64,000 nt of DNA from Aphelocoma coerulescens (GCF_041296385.1 NW_027183949.1:2206501-2270500), one strand, 5' to 3'. Counted from the first letter of the stretch, positions 1 through 10,876 are shown. Numbers and translations: made by a program. Notes: generated by a model not told the origin, from the letters alone.

Positions 1-163
1 TGCTGTTTAGGAAACCTGCTCAGGCTTTTCCATTCTTTCCTTGCAAAGAGGAAAACTTCTCCTGGGGCTGTGTGCAGGCAGAGCCCTGAGGAGAGCAGGT
101 GGCACATGGTGCGCTGGGCTGGGACAGCCAGCTGCAGAGCTCAAGGGAAGAAGCCCAAAGTGG

Positions 164-995
164 CACAATGGCTCCTTGCCTTCACATGCAACACCTGGGT
201 CACAATGGTCTCCTTGATTCCATGAGGCCCCACTGTGTCACAATGGCTCCTTGGTTCCATCAGGTTCCGCAGTGTCACCATGGTCTCCTTTGATCCGCAT
301 TGTCATCATGGACAATTGGTTCCATGAGGCCCCGCAGTGTCACAATGGTCCCTTGGTTCCATAGGTTTGATGTTGTAACAATGGACTCCTTGCTTCTATG
401 AGCCAGCCTGCTTTTTGCAGAGGTGTCTTTGGTTCCAACAAGGCCCCGCTGTGTCTCAGTGCACCCTGGCTTCCATGTGGATCTGGAGTATCACAAAGGC
501 TCCTTGGTTCCACCAGGTCCTGCTGTGTCACAATGGGTCCTGTGGTCCCTGAGGCCCTCCAAAGTCATCATGGAGGCTTGCTTCCATGAGGTTCCATTAT
601 GTGCCAGTGCTCATCTTGGTTCCAGGAGTTTCCTTAGTGTCACAATGCTCTCCATGCTTCCATGATTCCCCACAATGTCCCAATGCTCTCCAGGCTTCCA
701 TTAGGCCCTGCTTTGCCACAATGGTCCCCTTGTTTCCATGAGGCCCCGCTGTGTCACAATGGACGTATGGTTCCATGATGTTGCGTGGTGTCACCGTGCT
801 CTTCTTGAATCCGCAGTGGAACAATGGACCATTGGTTCCATGCGGCCTGGCCGTGTCACAATGGGCTCCTTGATTCCATGATTCCCCACGGTGTCACAAT
901 GGAGCCTTGTTTCTAGGAGGTTCTGTACTGTCACAATTGGCTCCTTGATGCCATCAGCCCCTGCAGAGTCACAATGGCTCCTTGGTTCCATGAGG
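164..995 (+). repeat. Minisatellite of 37-38 bp subrepeats (shown for unit 1)
   Basis: About 23 degenerate, contiguous subrepeats, each built around gtgtcacaatgg followed by ctccttggttccatgagg and then a C-rich step. In unit 1 the cacaatgg-type words start at about 164, 201, 239, 276, 304, 341, 377, 416, 454, 492, 529, 566, 604, 641, 679, 717, 755, 792, 820, 857, 895, 932 and 970. Two subrepeats are only 28 bp (276-304 and 792-820), and they are short in the other units too. The same block recurs in each unit from anchor+65 to anchor+896 (anchor+858 in units 2, 4 and 10). Within-unit subrepeats are much more diverged than whole units are from each other, so the minisatellite is older than the array. 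Confidence 0.93.
818..839. promoter_or_regulatory. Facing SOX-like heptamers in an inverted repeat (unit 1; recurrent)
   Basis: ggaacaatgg, one a, then ccattggttcc: the two arms pair over 10 bp with one bulged base. The left arm contains AACAATG, a full match to the SOX HMG-box consensus WWCAAWG (established). The element recurs in every unit at anchor+719 (anchor+681 in units 2, 4 and 10), with variants: t for g in units 4, 10, 17, 19, 27 and 29, and a broken core (accatgg) in units 2 and 29. Binding is not shown by sequence alone, and the motif may simply be part of the subrepeat consensus. Confidence 0.3.
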
Positions 996-1130
996 AACAC
1001 AATAGCTTGGCATAAGCATTGAGCAACAGCTGCTGAACACACCTGGCAACATCTGCTTGCATCAAAAGAGGGCTTCAAGCTGACAATGGCACCAGCAGCT
1101 TCCATCTGACACAGACACCCAGGGAAAGGA

Positions 1131-1135
1131 CAGGC
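1131..1135 (+). other. Left target-site duplication of the LTR-like segment (unit 1)
   Basis: caggc lies directly before TGTGCC. The right partner is caggg at 2084-2088. All full units have this pair at the corresponding positions. One mismatch separates the two copies, and unit 29 has the single word caggc. Confidence 0.7.
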
Positions 1136-1675
1136 TGTGCCGGTTTGGACAAATTTGGAGGAAAATATCCTCTGATAGAAGGCAGGTTACACCCAGCCCT
1201 CCCCCACCCGGTTTGGGAAACAAGAATTTTCCTGGGAAGAAAGTGAAAGAGATAAAAACTATTTTTTTAACAAACACCCAGGAAAAGGATAACAATGCTA
1301 AATATTAAAACCTCTCACTGTGGAGAGAAAGCTGGGATAATTTGAGAGTCCTTCCGTGTTTCGGTGGGGTCTCCTGAAACATCCATAGACAGCGAGGCCC
1401 GTGCAAAGATATAGGGAGCGATTCTTGAGAGAAGTTTCAGAGCTCTTTCTTCTCCAGCCACATGGGCGGGGCACTGCCAAAGAACTGAGCAATCACGGCA
1501 CAAGCAGGGCCCTCCTGGCACAGGGCAACACAAAATAAGCAGTGCTGAACAGGATTAGGGCACATGGGAGCAGGGAGCAGGGAGACCCCCCGTGCCCAGG
1601 CCATGCCTCTACCCCAGGGTCCCCTCTCCCATGACCTCATGGCAGGGGGGAGGAACCCCAACACTTCCAGAGGTG

Positions 1676-1699
1676 TAGTCTCTCTCCTCCTCCTTGCAG
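1676..1699 (+). other. Strong 3' splice-site-like pyrimidine tract (first, unit 1)
   Basis: An almost pure pyrimidine run (tctctctcctcctccttgcag) ends in cag at 1,699 inside the LTR-like segment. It recurs in all 28 copies. Whether it is ever used is unknown. Confidence 0.3.
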
Positions 1700-1967
1700 C
1701 TGGCTCATGGGCCCACATTCAGGGCCCCCACCTCGGTAGAAAATTCTCCCAATGTGCTCTGATGTGGAAACAGTCAAGAAGAGAAGAAGGGAAAAAAACC
1801 CCCGAAGTCCCAGGAAAACAAAGTTCAACTCTCCATCTCCCTCCAGAGAAAAAATGCTGAAAACTGGCTCAAAAGAAACAAGGTTGCTTCCTCCGCTCTT
1901 GCTGCAAGCAGGATGCAGAGGAGTGTGTATGTGTGACCTTGAACAAACGCTCTGAGAAGTTTGTCCG

Positions 1968-1994
1968 GTTTTTTTTTCCTCTCCCCCCTCTCAG
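1968..1994 (+). other. Strong 3' splice-site-like pyrimidine tract (second, unit 1)
   Basis: Nine Ts, then cctctcccccctctcag, giving a tract of about 25 bases that ends in cag. In plus orientation this is as strong as many real acceptor sites. The T run is eight in units 15 and 28. Confidence 0.3.
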
Positions 1995-2083
1995 CCTCAG
2001 TTGAAAGGCACAGAAATGCACAAAGTTACCTTCTGGGCATAGAGCAGGATAGGGGATACACGTGATAAAGTCACCCCAAGACA

Positions 2084-2088
2084 CAGGG
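2084..2088 (+). other. Right target-site duplication of the LTR-like segment (unit 1)
   Basis: caggg directly follows AAGACA. It is followed by agagagaattcagtgg, which corresponds to acagataattcagtgg after the single caggc of unit 29. Confidence 0.7.
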
Positions 2089-3314
2089 AGAGAGAATTCA
2101 GTGGAAAGACTCCGAGAATTCTGCTCCCAGAGATCATTCCTGCTCACACTGACCCTTGTAGAAAGGGGACATCCTTCCAGGCAGCCTGTACTGAGCATGT
2201 GGCTCCTGAGTGGGGTTTGTTGTTTAGGAAACCTGCTCCGGCTTTTCCATTCTTTCCTTGCAAACAGGAAAACTTCTCCTGGGGCTGTGTGCAGGCAGAG
2301 CCCTGAGGAGAGCAGGTGGCACATGGTGCGCTGGGCTGGGACAGCCAGCTGCAGAGCTCAAGGGAAGAAGCCCAAAGTGGCACAATGGCTCCTTGCCTTC
2401 ACATGCAACACCTGAGTCACAATGGTCTCCTTGATTCCATGAGGCCCCACTGTGTCACAATGGCTCCTTGGTTCCATCAGGTTCCGCAGTGTCACCATGG
2501 TCTCCTTTGATCCGCATTGTCATCATGGACAATTGGTTCCATGAGGCCCCGCAGTGTCACAATGGTCCCTTGCTTCCATAGGTTTGATGTTGTAACAATG
2601 GACTCCTTGCTTCTATGAGCTAGCCTGCTTTTTGCAGAGGTGTCTTTGGTTCCAACAAGGCCCTGCTGTGTCTCAGTGCACCCTGGCTTCCATGTGGATC
2701 TGGAGTATCACAAAGGCTCCTTGGTTCCACCAGGTCCTGCTGTGTCACAATGGGTCCTGTGGTCCCTGAGGCCCTCCAAAGTCATCATGGAGGCTTGCTT
2801 CCATGAGGTTCCATTATGTGCCAGTGCTCATCTTGGTTCCAGGAGTTTCCTTAGTGTCACAATGCTCTCCATGCTTCCATTAGGCCCTGCTTTGCCACAA
2901 TGGTCCCCTTGTTTCCATGAGGCCCCGCTGTGTCACAATGGACATATGGTTCCATGATGTTGCGTGGTGTCACCGTGCTCTTCTTGAATCCGCAGTGGAA
3001 CCATGGACCATTGGTTCCATGCGGCCTGGCCGTGTCACAATGGGCTCCTTGATTCCATGATTCCCCACGGTGTCACAATGGAGCCTTGTTTCTAGGACGT
3101 TCTGTACTGTCACAATTGGCTCCTTGATGCCATCAGCCCCTGCAGAGTCACAATGGCTCCTTGGTTCCATGAGGAACACAATAGCTTGGCATAAGCATTG
3201 AGCAACAGCTGCTGAACACACCTGGCAACATCTGCTTGCATCAAAAGAGGGCTTCAAGCTGACAATGGCACCAGCAGCTTCCATCTGACACAGACACCCA
3301 GGGAAAGGACAGGC

Positions 3315-4262
3315 TGTGCCGGTTTGGACAAATTTGGAGGAAAATATCCTCTGATAGAAGGCAGGTTACACCCAGCCCTCCCCCACCCGGTTTGGGAAAC
3401 AAGAATTTTCCTGGGAAGAAAGTGAAAGAGATAAAAACTATTTTTTTAACAAACACCCAGGAAAAGGATAACAATGCTAAATATTAAAACCTCTCACTGT
3501 GGAGAGAAAGCTGGGATAATTTGAGAGTCCTTCCGTGTTTCGGTGGGGTCTCCTGAAACATCCCTAGACAGCGAGGCCCGTGCAAAGAAATAGGGAGCGA
3601 TTCTTGAGAGAAGTTTCAGAGCTCTTTCTTCTCCAGCCACATGGGCGGGGCACTGCCAAAGAACTGAGCAATCACGGCACAACCAGGGCCCTCCTGGCAC
3701 AGGGCAACACAAAATAACCAGTGCTGAACAGGATTAGGGCACATGTCAGCAGGGAGCAGGGAGACCCCCCGTGCCCAGGCCATGCCTCTACCCCAGGGTC
3801 CCCTCTCCCATGACCTCATGGCAGGGGGGAGGAACCCCAACACTTCCAGAGGTGTAGTCTCTCTCCTCCTCCTTGCAGCTGGCTCATGGGCCCACATTCA
3901 GGGCCCCCACCTCGGTAGAAAATTCTCCCAATGTGCTCTGATGTGGAAACAGTCAAGAAGAGAAGAAGGGAAAAAAACCCCCGAAGTCCCAGGAAAACAA
4001 AGTTCAACTCTCCATCTCCCTCCAGAGAAAAGGAGCTGAAAACTGGCTCAAAAGAAACAAGGTTGCTTCCTCCGCTCTTGCTGCAAGCAGGATGCAGAGG
4101 AGTGTGTATGTGTGTCCTTGAACAAACGCTCTGAGAAGTTTGTCCGGTTTTTTTTTCCTCTCCCCCCTCTCAGGCTCAGTTGAAAGGCACAGAAATGCAC
4201 AAAGTTACCTTCTGGGCATAGAGCAGGATAGGGGATACACATGATAAAGTCACCCCAAGACA
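3315..4262. mobile_element. Solo LTR-like segment, unit 2
   Basis: 948 bp. Shares aggagctgaaaac near its 3' third only with the copy in unit 28, and has catccctagac near 3,560. Confidence 0.62.
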
Positions 4263-6479
4263 CAGGGAGAGAGAATTCAGTGGAAAGACTCCGAGAATTC
4301 TGCTCCCAGAGATCATTCCTGCTCACACTGACCCTTGTAGAAAGGGGACATCGTTCCCGGCAGCCTGTACTGAGCATGTGGCTCCTGAGTGGGGTTTGCT
4401 GTTTAGGAAACCTGCTCAGGCTTTTCCATTCTTTCCTTGCAAAGAGGAAAACTTCTCCTGGGGCTGTGTGCAGGCAGAGCCCTGAGGAGAGCAGGTGGCA
4501 CATGGTGCGCTGGGCTGGGACAGCCAGCTGCAGAGCTCAAGGGAAGAAGCCCAAAGTGGCACAATGGCTCCTTGCCTTCACATGCAACACCTGGGTCACA
4601 ATGGTCTCCTTGATTCCATGAGGCCCCACTGTGTCACAATGGCTCCTTGGTTCCATCAGGTTCCGCAGTGTCACCATGGTCTCCTTTGATCCGCATTGTC
4701 ATCATGGACAATTGGTTCCATGAGGCCCCGCAGTGTCACAATGGTCCCTTGGTTCCATAGGTTTGATGTTGTAACAATGGACTCCTTGCTTCTATGAGCC
4801 AGCCTGCTTTTTGCAGAGGTGTCTTTGGTTCCAACAAGGCCCCGCTGTGTCTCAGTGCACCCTGGCTTCCATGTGGATCTGGAGTATCACAAAGGCTCCT
4901 TGGTTCCACCAGGTCCTGCTGTGTCACAATGGGTCCTGTGGTCCCTGAGGCCCTCCAAAGTCATCATGGAGGCTTGCTTCCATGAGGTTCCATTATGTGC
5001 CAGTGGTCATCTTGGTTCCAGGAGTTTCCTTAGTGTCACAATGCTCTCCATGCTTCCATGATTCCCCACAATGTCCCAATGCTCTCCAGGCTTCCATTAG
5101 GCCCTGCTTTGCCACAATGGTCCCCTTGTTTCCATCAGGCCCCGCTGTGTCACAATGGACGTATGGTTCCATGATGTTGCGTTGTGTCACCGTGCTCTTC
5201 TTGAATCCGCAGTGGAACAATGGACCATTGGTTCCATGCGGCCTGGCCGTGTCACAATGGGCTCCTTGATTCCATGATTCCCCACGGTGTCACAATGGAG
5301 CCTTGTTTCTAGGAGGTTCTGTACTGTCACAATTGGCTCCTTGATGCCATCAGCCCCTGCAGAGTCACAATGGCTCCTTGGTTCCATGAGGAACACAATA
5401 GCTTGGCATAAGCATTGAGCAACAGCTGCTGAACACACCTGGCAACATCTGCTTGCATCAAAAGAGGGCTTCAAGCTGACAATGGCACCAGCAGCTTCCA
5501 TCTGACACAGACACCCAGGGAAAGGACAGGCTGTGCCGGTTTGGACAAATTTGGAGGAAAATATCCTCTGATAGAAGGCAGGTTACACCCAGCCCTCCCC
5601 CACCCGGTTTGGGAAAAAAGAATTTTCCTGGGAAGAAAGTGAAAGAGATAAAAACTATTTTTTTAACAAACACCCAGGAAAAGGATAACAATGCTAAATA
5701 TTAAAACCTCTCACTGTGGAGAGAAAGCTGGGATAATTTGAGAGTCCTTCCGTGTTTCGGTGGGGTCTCCTGAAACATCCATAGACAGCGAGGCCCGTGC
5801 AAAGATATAGGGAGCGATTCTTGAGAGAAGTTGCAGAGCTCTTTCTTCTCCAGCCACATGGGCGGGGCACTGCCAAAGAACTGAGCAATCACGGCACAAG
5901 CAGGGCCCTCCTGGCACAGGGCAACACAAAATAAGCAGTGCTGAACAGGATTAGGGCACATGGGAGCAGGGAGCAGGGAGACCCCCCGTGCCCAGGCCAT
6001 GCCTCTACCCCAGGGTCCCCTCTCCCATGACCTCATGGCAGGGGGGAGGAACCCCAACACTTCCAGAGGTGTAGTCTCTCTCCTCCTCCTTGCAGCTGGC
6101 TCATGGGCCCACATTCAGGGCCCCCACCTCGGTAGAAAATTCTCCCAATGTGCTCTGATGTGGAAACAGTCAAGAAGAGAAGAAGGGAAAAAAACCCCCG
6201 AAGTCCCAGGAAAACAAAGTTCAACTCTCCATCTCCCTCCAGAGAAAAAATGCTGAAAACTGGCTCAAAAGAAACAAGGTTGCTTCCTCCGCTCTTGCTG
6301 CAAGCAGGATGCAGAGGAGTGTGTATGTGTGACCTTGAACAAACGCTCTGAGAAGTTTGTCCGGTTTTTTTTTCCTCTCCCCCCTCTCAGCCTCAGTTGA
6401 AAGGCACAGAAATGCACAAAGTTACCTTCTGGGCATAGAGCAGGATAGGGGATACACGTGATAAAGTCACCCCAAGACA
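4263..6479 (+). repeat. Unit 3 (type A, 2,217 bp)
   Basis: Minisatellite 4560-5391; LTR-like segment 5532-6479. Identical to unit 9 from 4,445 onward as far as I compared. Private to units 3 and 9 among neighbours: the combination of gtggtcatc near 5,003 and gcgttgtgtc near 5,178 with gcttccaggcttcc-type wording in the subrepeat at 5,075-5,095. Confidence 0.95.
5532..6479. mobile_element. Solo LTR-like segment, unit 3
   Basis: 948 bp. Has aagttgcagag near 5,830 and gtgaccttg near 6,330. Confidence 0.62.
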
Positions 6480-8659
6480 CAGGGAGAGAGAATTCAGTGG
6501 AAAGACTCCGAGAATTCTGCTCCCAGAGATCATTCCTGCTCACACTGACCCTTGTAGAAAGGGGACATCCTTCCAGGCAGCCTGTACTGAGCATGTGGCT
6601 CCTGAGTGGGGTTTGTTGTTTAGGAAACCTGCTCCGGCTTTTCCATTCTTTCCTTGCAAACAGGAAAACTTCTCCTGGGGCTGTGTGCAGGCAGAGCCCT
6701 GAGGAGAGCAGGTGGCACATGGTGCGCTGGGCTGGGACAGCCAGCTGCAGAGCTCAAGGGAAGAAGCCCAAAGTGGCACAATGGCTCCTTGCCTTCACAT
6801 GCAACACCTGAGTCACAATGGTCTCCTTGATTCCATGAGGCCCCACTGTGTCACAATGGCTCCTTGGTTCCATCAGGTTCCGCAGTGTCACCATGGTCTC
6901 CTTTGATCCGCATTGTCATCATGGACAATTGGTTCCATGAGGCCCCGCAGTGTCACAATGGTCCCTTGCTTCCATAGGTTTGATGTTGTAACAATGGACT
7001 CCTTGCTTCTATGAGCTAGCCTGCTTTTTGCAGAGGTGTCTTTGGTTCCAACAAGGCCCTGCTGTGTCTCAGTGCACCCTGGCTTCCATGTGGATCTGGA
7101 GTATCACAAAGGCTCCTTGGTTCCACCAGGTCCTGCTGTGTCACAATGGGTCCTGTGGTCCCTGAGGCCCTCCAAAGTCATCATGGAGGCTTGCTTCCAT
7201 GAGGTTCCATTATGTGCCAGTGCTCATCTTGGTTCCAGGAGTTTCCTTAGTGTCACAATGCTCTCCATGCTTCCATTAGGCCCTGCTTTGCCACAATGGT
7301 CCCCTTGTTTCCATGAGGCCCCGCTGTGTCACAATGGACATATGGTTCCATGATGTTGCGTGGTGTCACCGTGCTCTTCTTGAATCCGCAGTGTAACAAT
7401 GGACCATTGGTTCCGTGCGGCCTGGCCGTGTCACAATGGGCTCCTTGATTCCATGATTCCCCACGGTGTCACAATGGAGCCTTGTTTCTAGGACGTTCTG
7501 TACTGTCACAATTGGCTCCTTGATGCCATCAGCCCCTGCAGAGTCACAATGGCTCCTTGGTTCCATGAGGAACACAATAGCTTGGCATAAGCATTGAGCA
7601 ACAGCTGCTGAACACACCTGGCAACATCTGCTTGCATCAAAAGAGGGCTTCAAGCTGACAATGGCACCAGCAGCTTCCATCTGACACAGACACCCAGGGA
7701 AAGGACAGGCTGTGCCGGTTTGGACAAATTTGGAGGAAAATATCCTCTGATAGAAGGCAGGTTACACCCAGCCCTCCCCCACCCGGTTTGGGAAACAAGA
7801 ATTTTCCTGGGAAGAAAGTGAAAGAGATAAAAACTATTTTTTTAACAAACACCCAGGAAAAGGATAACAATGCTAAATATTAAAACCTCTCACTGTGGAG
7901 AGAAAGCTGGGATAATTTGAGAGTCCTTCCGTGTTTCGGTGGGGTCTCCTGAAACATCCATAGACAGCGAGGCCCGTGCAAAGATATAGGGAGCGATTCT
8001 TGAGAGAAGTTTCAGAGCTCTTTCTTCTCCAGCCACATGGGCGGGGCACTGCCAAAGAACTGAGCAATCACGGCACAACCAGGGCCCTCCTGGCACAGGG
8101 CAACACAAAATAACCAGTGCTGAACAGGATTAGGGCACATGTCAGCAGGGAGCAGGGAGACCCCCCGTGCCCAGGCCATGCCTCTACCCCAGGGTCCCCT
8201 CTCCCATGACCTCATGGCAGGGGGGAGGAACCCCAACACTTCCAGAGGTGTAGTCTCTCTCCTCCTCCTTGCAGCTGGCTCATGGGCCCACATTCAGGGC
8301 CCCCACCTCGGTAGAAAATTCTCCCAATGTGCTCTGATGTGGAAACAGTCAAGAAGAGAAGAAGGGAAAAAAACCCCCGAAGTCCCAGGAAAACAAAGTT
8401 CAACTCTCCATCTCCCTCCAGAGAAAAAATGCTGAAAACTGGCTCAAAAGAAACAAGGTTGCTTCCTCCGCTCTTGCTGCAAGCAGGATGCAGAGGAGTG
8501 TGTATGTGTGTCCTTGAACAAACGCTCTGAGAAGTTTGTCCGGTTTTTTTTTCCTCTCCCCCCTCTCAGGCTCAGTTGAAAGGCACAGAAATGCACAAAG
8601 TTACCTTCTGGGCATAGAGCAGCGATAGGGGATACACATGATAAAGTCACCCCAAGACA
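6480..8659 (+). repeat. Unit 4 (type B, 2,180 bp, one subrepeat short)
   Basis: Minisatellite 6777-7570, missing the same 38-bp subrepeat as units 2 and 10. LTR-like segment 7711-8659, with one extra base (agcgata instead of aggata) near 8,622. Identical to unit 10 in everything I compared. Confidence 0.95.
7711..8659. mobile_element. Solo LTR-like segment, unit 4
   Basis: 949 bp, with one inserted base giving agcgata near 8,622. Confidence 0.62.
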
Positions 8660-10876
8660 CAGGGAGAGAGAATTCAGTGGAAAGACTCCGAGAATTCTGC
8701 TCCCAGAGATCATTCCTGCTCACACTGACCCTTGTAGAAAGGGGACATCGCTCCAGGCAGCCTGTACTGAGCATGTGGCTCCTGAGTGGGGTTTGTTGTT
8801 TAGGAAACCTGCTCAGGCTTTTCCATTCTTTCCTTGCAAAGAGGAAAACTTCTCCTGGGGCTGTGTGCAGGCAGAGCCCTGAGGAGAGCAGGTGGCACAT
8901 GGTGCGCTGGGCTGGGACAGCCAGCTGCAGAGCTCAAGGGAAGAAGCCCAAAGTGTCACAATGGCTCCTTGCCTTCACATGCAACACCTGGGTCACAATG
9001 GTCTCCTTGATTCCATGAGGCCCCACTGTGTCACAATGGCTCCTTGGTTCCATCAGGTTCCGCAGTGTCACCATGGTCTCCTTTGATCCGCATTGTCATC
9101 ATGGACAATTGGTTCCATGAGGCCCCGCAGTGTCACAATGGTCCCTTGGTTCCATAGGTTTGATGTTGTAACAATGGACTCCTTGCTTCTATGAGCCAGC
9201 CTGCTTTTTGCAGAGGTGTCTTTGGTTCCAACAAGGCCCCGCTGTGTCTCAGTGCACCCTGGCTTCCATGTGGATCTGGAGTATCACAAAGGCTCCTTGG
9301 TTCCACCAGGTCCTGCTGTGTCACAATGGGTCCTGTGGTCCCTGAGGCCCTCCAAAGTCATCATGGAGGCTTGCTTCCATGAGGTTCCATTATGTGCCAG
9401 TGCTCATCTTGGTTCCAGGAGTTTCCTTAGTGTCACAATGCTCTCCATGCTTCCATGATTCCCCACAATGTCCCAATGCTCTCCATGCTTCCATTAGGCC
9501 CTGCTTTGCCACAATGGTCCCCTTGTTTCCATGAGGCCCCGCTGTGTCACAATGGACGTATGGTTCCATGATGTTGCGTGGTGTCACCGTGCTCTTCTTG
9601 AATCCGCAGTGGAACAATGGACCATTGGTTCCATGCGGCCTGGCCGTGTCACAATGGGCTCCTTGATTCCATGATTCCCCACGGTGTCACAATGGAGCCT
9701 TGTTTCTAGGAGGTTCTGTACTGTCACAATTGGCTCCTTGATGCCATCAGCCCCTGCAGAGTCACAATGGCTCCTTGGTTCCATGAGGAACACAATAGCT
9801 TGGCATAAGCATTGAGCAACAGCTGCTGAACACACCTGGCAACATCTGCTTGCATCAAAAGAGGGCTTCAAGCTGACAATGGCACCAGCAGCTTCCATCT
9901 GACACAGACACCCAGGGAAAGGACAGGCTGTGCCGGTTTGGACAAATTTGGAGGAAAATATCCTCTGATAGAAGGCAGGTTACACCCAGCCCTCCCCCAC
10001 CCGGTTTGGGAAAAAAGAATTTTCCTGGGAAGAAAGTGAAAGAGATAAAAACTATTTTTTTAACAAACACCCAGGAAAAGGATAACAATGCTAAATATTA
10101 AAACCTCTCACTGTGGAGAGAAAGCTGGGATAATTTGAGAGTCCTTCCGTGTTTCGGTGGGGTCTCCTGAAACATCCATAGACAGCGAGGCCCGTGCAAA
10201 GAAATAGGGAGCGATTCTTGAGAGAAGTTTCAGAGCTCTTTCTTCTCCAGCCACATGGGCGGGGCACTGCCAAAGAACTGAGCAATCACGGCACAAGCAG
10301 GGCCCTCCTGGCACAGGGCAACACAAAATAACCAGTGCTGAACAGGATTAGGGCACATGTGAGCAGGGAGCAGGGAGACCCCCCGTGCCCAGGCCATGCC
10401 TCTACCCCAGGGTCCCCTCTCCCATGACCTCATGGCAGGGGGGAGGAACCCCAACACTTCCAGAGGTGTAGTCTCTCTCCTCCTCCTTGCAGCTGGCTCA
10501 TGGGCCCACATTCAGGGCCCCCACCTCGGTAGAAAATTCTCCCAATGTGCTCTGATGTGGAAACAGTCAAGAAGAGAAGAAGGGAAAAAAACCCCCGAAG
10601 TCCCAGGAAAACAAAGTTCAACTCTCCATCTCCCTCCAGAGAAAAAATGCTGAAAACTGGCTCAAAAGAAACAAGGTTGCTTCCTCCGCTCTTGCTGCAA
10701 GCAGAATGCAGAGGAGTGTGTATGTGTGTCCTTGAACAAACGCTCTGAGAAGTTTGTCCGGTTTTTTTTTCCTCTCCCCCCTCTCAGGTTCAGTTGAAAG
10801 GCACAGAAATGCACAAAGTTACCTTCTGGGCATAGAGCAGGATAGGGGATACACGTGATAAAGTCACCCCAAGACA
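8660..10876 (+). repeat. Unit 5 (type A, 2,217 bp)
   Basis: Minisatellite 8957-9788; LTR-like segment 9929-10876. The first subrepeat reads tgtcacaatgg rather than tggcacaatgg. Matches unit 11 exactly as far as compared, and unit 20 with substitutions. Confidence 0.95.
9929..10876. mobile_element. Solo LTR-like segment, unit 5
   Basis: 948 bp, six-C tract. The second pyrimidine tract ends tcaggttcag. Confidence 0.62.

Larger units (their letters stand above)
1..2083 (+). repeat. Unit 1 (type A, left end cut by window)
   Basis: About 134 bp of the unit lie outside the window. Minisatellite 164-995; LTR-like segment 1136-2083. Carries gagccagcc (type A) near 410. It matches unit 3 at an offset of 4,396 bp with several substitutions, such as g739/c5135 and t1436/g5832 (approximate positions). 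Confidence 0.95.
1136..2083. mobile_element. Solo LTR-like segment in unit 1 (endogenous retrovirus, probable)
   Basis: 948 bp, starting TGTGCCGG and ending CCAAGACA, flanked by caggc and caggg. TGT...ACA termini with a 5-bp duplication are typical of ERVL-type LTRs (established knowledge). The empty site in unit 29 supports insertion as a discrete piece. Inside are a T/A-rich stretch (ctaaatattaaaacc near 1,298-1,312, which could be a TATA or ATTAAA element), a purine-rich stretch at 1,776-1,800, and two long pyrimidine tracts ending in cag (at 1,699 and 1,994). No gag, pol or env coding sequence is present. The orientation is uncertain. It could instead be another non-autonomous insert; comparison with a repeat library would decide. 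Confidence 0.65.
2084..4262 (+). repeat. Unit 2 (type B, 2,179 bp, one subrepeat short)
   Basis: Minisatellite 2381-3174. The 38-bp subrepeat between the two ctctcca words is missing near 2,880. LTR-like segment 3315-4262. Its end carries aaaaggagctgaaaac near 4,028, a variant otherwise seen only in unit 28. Paralogue of unit 4 (offset 4,396). Confidence 0.95.

Noticed and set aside
99..293. Short plus-strand frame of 64 codons repeated in every unit, running through the minisatellite
   Set aside because: Its peptide is a translation of the 37-bp subrepeat. It recurs only because the DNA does and has no recognisable domain.
164..995. CRISPR-like pattern of regularly spaced short repeats
   Set aside because: The subrepeats are contiguous and degenerate, with no alternation of constant repeats and unique spacers. 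The context is not prokaryotic.
1136..2083. Two LTRs or an internal retroviral coding region inside the unit
   Set aside because: There is only one TG...CA segment per unit, and I see no gag, pol or env-like frame. A solo LTR fits better.
1869..2324. Minus-strand frame of 151 codons present in most units
   Set aside because: It crosses from the spacer into the LTR-like segment and is broken by single-base indels in several units. No known family.
4241..4621. Plus-strand frame of 126 codons in most units
   Set aside because: It spans the LTR end, the spacer and the start of the minisatellite. Its end varies with single substitutions in the minisatellite, and nothing suggests coding use.
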